Notes under the pieces: model-generated
Seen by the model: only the letters and a program-made list of their open reading frames with translations
Databases searched by the model: none
Told to the model about the DNA's origin: nothing
Assembly (NCBI GenBank): GCA_039928615.1
Contig: JBDSSS010000197.1
Span: 1 to 13,143, forward strand
From: JBDSSS01 sp039928615
GTDB taxonomy: Bacteria; Actinomycetota; Actinomycetes; Actinomycetales; Dermatophilaceae
Length of the DNA stretch: 13,143 bases
Reading direction: 5' to 3'
Position numbers and translations under genes: made by a program
Shown: positions 10,533 through 13,143 of the stretch, piece after piece
Position numbering within the stretch: position 1 is the first letter of the stretch
Layout: each line of letters starts with the position of its first letter

Positions 10533-10553
10533 CCCGGCGGCATACCGCCCGGG
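10533..10553. promoter_or_regulatory. Palindrome in the divergent rqlH/thioesterase gap
   Basis: CCCGGCGG (10533-10540) and CCGCCCGGG (10545-10553) form an 8-bp inverted repeat, with one unpaired C, around CATA. It lies about 20 bp upstream of the rqlH -10 candidate, in the shared control region of two divergent genes, where an operator would be expected. It contains the octamer CGGCATAC, seen in several other places in the window. Function is inferred from position only. Confidence 0.3.
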
Positions 10554-10590
10554 TGTGGACGACGCGGACACGGCAGCGGGGGTGTGGACG
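10551..10590 (+). repeat. 11-bp direct repeat GGGTGTGGACG upstream of the small thioesterase gene
   Basis: GGGTGTGGACG occurs at 10551-10561 and again, identical, at 10580-10590, a 29-bp period (close to three helical turns). The second copy ends 19 bases before the start codon. It could be a regulator-binding pair or chance in GC-rich sequence. Confidence 0.4.
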
Positions 10591-10609
10591 GGGCTGGGAG
10601 GATGCTGCC

Positions 10610-11074
10610 ATGACGGACGAGATGGAGAGCAGGAAGCCGTATGCCGCGCACGTGTCCCTGCGCTGGTCGGACATGGACGCCTACGCCCACATCAACAACG
10701 TCCAGTTCCTCCGGCTGCTCGAGGACGCGCGCGTCATCGCCTTCCGCGACTGGTTCGGGCAGGACCGGTCGCTCGTCGACGAGGGGGTGCTCGTCTCCCG
10801 GCACGAGATCGAGTACCGCCGGCCGCTGGGCTTCCGGCACGAGCCGGTCGAGATCCGGCTCTGGGTGTCGCGGATCGGCGGGGCCGGCTTCGACGTCGCC
10901 TACATCGTCACGGACCCCGAGGGCGTCGGCGACACCGTCTACGCCGTTGCGGAGACCGAGCTCGCGCTCTACGACTTCACGACCGCGAGGCCGCGGCGGA
11001 TGCGGGACTGGGAGCGCGAGTCGATGAGCGTCCACCTCGCGGGTCCCGCCCCCTTCCGTCGCCGGAAGCGCTGA
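10610..11074 (+). CDS. Single-hotdog acyl-CoA thioesterase (4HBT / YbgC-FadM type)
   Basis: This 154-residue cytoplasmic protein has the 4-hydroxybenzoyl-CoA-thioesterase hotdog fold. The signature RWSDMDAYAHINNVQFLRLL (18-37) carries the DxDxxxHxNN pattern, with Asp23 the likely catalytic residue, His27 and Asn30. A later stretch (VLVSRHEIEYRRPLGF) is the usual central strand of the family. It should hydrolyse a thioester of CoA; the acyl chain cannot be told. Length is typical. The ATG at 10610 is chosen because GGGAGGA (10596-10602) lies seven bases upstream; an ATG 57 bp earlier in frame only adds repeat-derived sequence. It is divergent from rqlH and five bases upstream of the next gene, so the two form an operon. 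The arginine-rich end (PFRRRKR) is unremarkable. Confidence 0.92.
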   Translation: MTDEMESRKPYAAHVSLRWSDMDAYAHINNVQFLRLLEDARVIAFRDWFGQDRSLVDEGVLVSRHEIEYRRPLGFRHEPVEIRLWVSRIGGAGFDVAYIVTDPEGVGDTVYAVAETELALYDFTTARPRRMRDWERESMSVHLAGPAPFRRRKR

Positions 11075-11079
11075 CGGGC

Positions 11080-11724
11080 ATGGCTCGGATCGACTTCGGC
11101 GACCCGCGCGGACACGCCGACCTCGCGACCTTCGTCGGGCGGGCCCGCACCGCGAACCCCGACGGCGCCATCCGCCTGCAGGTGATCGGCTCGGCCCTGC
11201 TCAGCACCGTGGCCGTCCTCGAGGGCTCCGGTCTGATGGGGGACGGCACGGTGCTCGGGCTGCGGATCTCGCCGCTGCCGACGCAGTCGGATGCCGAAGC
11301 GCGAACCGACGCGACGGTGTCCTTCGCCTCGCTCGCCGACCGCTTCGCCCGCAACGACCCCTCGACGAGCATCCTCGACGTCCCGGCCGCGACGGTGCGC
11401 GTCCCGTGGGCAGCGCTGACCCCACCGCGTGACGGGTGGGAGAGGGTCGGCACCATCGACGCGGCGATCTTGGACAGCATTGCGCTGCAAGGGATCTCGG
11501 ACATTGCGAACGGTGCGCCGACAGGGTCGGGCGCTCAGGCAGTCCACCAGCTGCGGCTCCGCATCTGGGGCACGATGAGCGAGACCGTCCCTCCGCTGCC
11601 CGCGGGGCTCGCCTTCGCCGCGCACGTGCTCGGCTTCACCACGACGGACGAGCCGGCGACCCTGTCGGCCAACGGACGCTGGACCCGGCTGAGCACGAGC
11701 CGAGGACACGCGCTCGTGCGCTGA
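11080..11724 (+). CDS. Conserved-looking protein of unknown function, partner of the thioesterase
   Basis: I do not recognise a characterised family. The 214-residue product begins MARIDFGDPRGHADLATFVG, shows no signal peptide or membrane segment, and alternates hydrophobic strands with polar turns (for example RLQVIGSALLSTVAVL at about 28-43 and VLGLRISPL at about 53-61), suggesting a soluble alpha/beta protein. No nucleotide-binding or metal motif is evident. The ATG at 11080 lies five bases after the thioesterase stop, with only a distant GGAAG (11064-11068), so translation is probably coupled. Codon use is typical of the window, except for a patch at about 11465-11520 with TTG, ATT and CAA codons. 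The tight pairing suggests a role alongside the thioesterase; this is inference. That it is a real gene rests on GC-ending codons, fit between its neighbours and a hairpin right after its stop. Confidence 0.8.
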   Translation: MARIDFGDPRGHADLATFVGRARTANPDGAIRLQVIGSALLSTVAVLEGSGLMGDGTVLGLRISPLPTQSDAEARTDATVSFASLADRFARNDPSTSILDVPAATVRVPWAALTPPRDGWERVGTIDAAILDSIALQGISDIANGAPTGSGAQAVHQLRLRIWGTMSETVPPLPAGLAFAAHVLGFTTTDEPATLSANGRWTRLSTSRGHALVR

Positions 11725-11756
11725 GGGCGGCGGCCCGGACGCGCCAGGGCCCGCCC
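11725..11756 (+). terminator. GC-rich hairpin directly after the unknown gene
   Basis: GGGCGG (11725-11730) pairs with CCGCCC (11751-11756), and GCCC (11733-11736) with GGGC (11747-11750), with a two-base bulge. It begins at the base after the stop codon. There is no U-tract, so it is a candidate only; the large repeat array downstream could also terminate this transcript. Confidence 0.4.
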
Positions 11757-11769
11757 CGCGCGCCCCCTC

Positions 11770-11935
11770 CTGACGACACCGGATGCAGACTGATCCGCAG
11801 ACTGACACTGCAGAGCGATCAGTCTGCAGATCAGTCTGCATCTGTTGTAGCCCTGACGACACCGGATGCAGACTGATCTGCAGACTGACCCGGCACGGCG
11901 ATCAGTCTGCAGATCAGTCGGCACCTGCTGCTGTT
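11770..11935. repeat. Tandem 83-bp array of long palindromes
   Basis: Two units with an 83-bp period each contain CTGACGACACCG, a 24-base left arm, a 13-base loop and a 24-base right arm. Unit 1 arms are 11782-11805 and 11819-11842 (23 of 24 pair). Unit 2 arms are 11865-11888 and 11902-11925 (22 of 24 pair). The inner arms 11819-11842 and 11865-11888 pair perfectly (24 of 24), so a different central hairpin can form instead. Each arm is itself a near-tandem of GCAGACTGAT. Base composition is clearly less GC-rich than the surroundings. The array lies between convergent genes, 14 bp from the stop of the phosphodiesterase gene, and can act as a terminator for both strands or be a REP/BIME-like mobile palindrome. 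Confidence 0.9.
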
Positions 11936-11939
11936 GGCC

Positions 11940-12746
11940 TCAGCCGCCCGTCCAGGTGCCGCGCTCGGTGAGGACGTCCTTGAGCACGTCGATCCGGTCG
12001 CTGACGAGGCCGTCGACGCCGAGGTCGAGCAGGCGGTGCATCTCGTCGGGGTCGTCGATCGTCCAGACGTGCACCTGCTTGCCGTTCGCGTGGGCCGCCT
12101 CGAGCAGCCGATCGGTGACGACGGGGACCGCCCGGCCCCCGACGGGGAGCGACGCGGGCACCTGGAAGACGTCGGCGGGGGTGCGCACCAGGCGGGTGAG
12201 GGCCTGCGGCGCGAAGCGGGCCAGGGCCGTCCCGACCTGTCCGGCCGCCGTCGCCACGCGCCCCCGGGAGAGCCGACGGAACTGCGAGAGGCTCGTCTGG
12301 GAGAAGGACCCCACGCAGACCCGGTCGTGCAGCCCCCGCTCCTCGACGAGGCGCCAGAGCGCCGGACCGGTCCCGGGAGCCTTGAGGTCGATGTTGAGGA
12401 AGATGTCGGGGAAGGCGTCGAGCACGTCGGTCAGCAGCGGGACGTGCTCCTGCTCACCGCTCTCGTCCTCGGCACGGAGGCGGGCGGCCGCGACCTCCGA
12501 CCACGGCAGGTCCCGGATGCGTCCCGACCGGTCCGTGACCCGGTCGAGGCGACTGTCGTGGAAGGCGACGAGCCGACCGTCCCGGGTGAGGTGCACGTCG
12601 GTCTCGAGGTGGGTGTAGCCGAGCGCGACGGCGTTCCCGAACGCGGTGAGGGTGTTCTCGAGCCCGAGGTTCGGCGGGTAGAGCGCCCCGCCGCGGTGCG
12701 CGAGTGCCAACGGGGTGCGGGCGAGATAGGGGCGTGGCGCGGCCAT
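11940..12746 (-). CDS. Glycerophosphodiester phosphodiesterase
   Basis: This 268-residue GDPD-family enzyme hydrolyses glycerophosphodiesters to sn-glycerol 3-phosphate and an alcohol, recycling phospholipid head groups. Family residues in order are His17-Arg18 (LALAHRGG), Glu30-Asn31-Thr (LENTLTAF), Glu48 and Asp50 (LETDVHLT), His63 (LVAFHD) and Asp120/Lys122 (LNIDLK); near the end lies VWTIDDPDEM and the common close GVDGLVSDRIDVL. His17 and His63 are the expected catalytic pair, with Glu48 and Asp50 as metal ligands. There is no signal peptide, so it is probably cytoplasmic. The ATG at 12746 has no Shine-Dalgarno (the upstream bases read CCTCCCTCC) but a TAGCCT hexamer six bases upstream, suggesting a leaderless transcript. 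The upstream gene ends 9 bp away, so read-through from it is also possible. The 3' end abuts the palindrome array. Confidence 0.94.
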   Translation of the reverse strand: MAAPRPYLARTPLALAHRGGALYPPNLGLENTLTAFGNAVALGYTHLETDVHLTRDGRLVAFHDSRLDRVTDRSGRIRDLPWSEVAAARLRAEDESGEQEHVPLLTDVLDAFPDIFLNIDLKAPGTGPALWRLVEERGLHDRVCVGSFSQTSLSQFRRLSRGRVATAAGQVGTALARFAPQALTRLVRTPADVFQVPASLPVGGRAVPVVTDRLLEAAHANGKQVHVWTIDDPDEMHRLLDLGVDGLVSDRIDVLKDVLTERGTWTGG

Positions 12747-12752
12747 GGAGGG

Positions 12753-12758
12753 AGGCTA
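12753..12758 (-). promoter_or_regulatory. Candidate -10 hexamer TAGCCT for the phosphodiesterase gene (leaderless)
   Basis: Minus-strand TAGCCT fits TANNNT and ends exactly six bases before the ATG. Its first three bases are the TAG stop codon of the upstream gene. No -35 hexamer is evident. Confidence 0.45.
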
Positions 12759-13143
12759 GTCGGCGGGAGCGTTATCGAGGCTGCCAGCCCGCGGATCCTC
12801 TGGCGGCCGCGGCGTTTCCGACGCTCCCCGGTCGCCACGCCGTTGGAGGGCGGCGCGGGCGGGTGAGACCCACTCGACCAGTCCTTCCTCTCGCTTGACG
12901 AGTGCCTCGCCACGCGCGATGCCGGGCTCGGTGGGGTCCAACCACACGTCGTACCCGACCGCCGAGTCGTGGTCGTGCCGCCACAGGGCTGCGATGCGGT
13001 GGTGCGCGGCGTCGCTCGACACGGTCCAAGGGACGTGCTGCCCCGCGACAATGTCGCCCGCCACAGCCCATCCGCGTTCGAGGAGGCTCGTCACCAGCGA
13101 GATGGCCTGCTCGATCAGGGCGTCGTCGTCGGGCGGCCCGCTG
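12756..13143 (-). CDS. Protein of unknown function, 5'-truncated by the window edge
   Basis: The minus-strand frame is open from the window edge to a TAG at 12756, giving 128 visible residues. A GTG at 13094 lies inside it, but the reading frame continues sensibly upstream (PPDDDALIEQAISLVTSLLE), so the true start is probably outside. The visible part has a predicted-helix-like opening, a central strand-rich section (HHRIAALWRHDHDSAVGYDV, then WLDPTEPGIARGEALVKREE) and a proline-, arginine- and aspartate-rich tail that looks disordered. I do not recognise a family, and no catalytic motif is obvious. It is the only gene here ending in TAG. It lies 9 bp upstream of the phosphodiesterase gene on the same strand. 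Confidence 0.7.
   Translation of the reverse strand, partial: SGPPDDDALIEQAISLVTSLLERGWAVAGDIVAGQHVPWTVSSDAAHHRIAALWRHDHDSAVGYDVWLDPTEPGIARGEALVKREEGLVEWVSPARAALQRRGDRGASETPRPPEDPRAGSLDNAPAD

Noticed and set aside
10502..11035. Upstream extension of rqlH across the divergent gene
   Set aside because: It overlaps a well-supported thioesterase gene, and helicase similarity starts only after 10501.
11770..11935. CRISPR array
   Set aside because: Only two units, the repeated part is a long palindrome, the 83-bp units are mostly identical throughout with no distinct spacers, and no cas genes are near.
11770..11935. Insertion sequence remnant or attachment site
   Set aside because: No transposase or integrase fragment, no target-site duplication and no tRNA nearby; a REP-like palindrome remains possible.
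11783..11971. Small open frames through the palindrome array (QTD and DQSAD repeats)
   Set aside because: They are translations of the repeat itself; the periodicity is in the DNA, and no ribosome-binding site is seen.
11934..12866. 310-codon plus-strand frame opposite the phosphodiesterase gene
   Set aside because: Antisense to an intact GDPD enzyme; composition typical of a shadow frame.

Overview
The window is very GC-rich (roughly 70-75% by eye), codons end almost always in G or C, and nine of the ten gene ends use TGA. Together with the gene families (treX-treY-treZ order, an RqlH-type helicase, TANNNT promoters set directly against start codons) this points to a high-GC actinobacterium. 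A member of the Intrasporangiaceae or a relative is a reasonable guess, but the taxon is inferred and not demonstrated.

Layout: (1) 1-486, the 3' part of a short-chain dehydrogenase/reductase, followed by a 365-bp gap with a hairpin, a direct repeat and a candidate promoter. (2) 852-7284, three translationally coupled genes on the + strand: glgX/treX (glycogen debranching), treY (maltooligosyltrehalose synthase) and treZ (maltooligosyltrehalose trehalohydrolase). Together they convert glycogen or malto-oligosaccharides to trehalose: the debrancher supplies linear chains, TreY turns the reducing end into a trehalosyl end, and TreZ releases trehalose. (3) 7289-7358, a three-arm repeat hairpin between convergent genes. 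(4) 8372-10501 and 7372-8346, a minus-strand pair: an RqlH-clade RecQ-like helicase with a C-terminal phosphoribosyltransferase-like domain, then a TesB-type acyl-CoA thioesterase. (5) 10610-11724, a divergent + strand pair: a small hotdog thioesterase and a 214-residue protein of unknown function. (6) 11725-11939, a terminator-like hairpin and a striking 83-bp tandem array of long hairpins between convergent genes. (7) 11940-12746, a glycerophosphodiester phosphodiesterase, and upstream of it (12756 to the window edge) a 5'-truncated gene of unknown function; both are on the minus strand.

No new multi-gene system with a clear novel function is visible; the protein-coding content is mostly ordinary housekeeping and storage metabolism. 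The unusual signals lie between the genes: a tandem palindrome array with mutually exclusive pairings, two further repeat hairpins built as one inverted arm plus two direct arms, a TAGNNT hexamer 6-7 nt before all three visible minus-strand starts (suggesting leaderless mRNAs), and an apparently over-represented octamer GTATGCCG. No tRNA, rRNA, CRISPR array, transposase or phage gene was seen.
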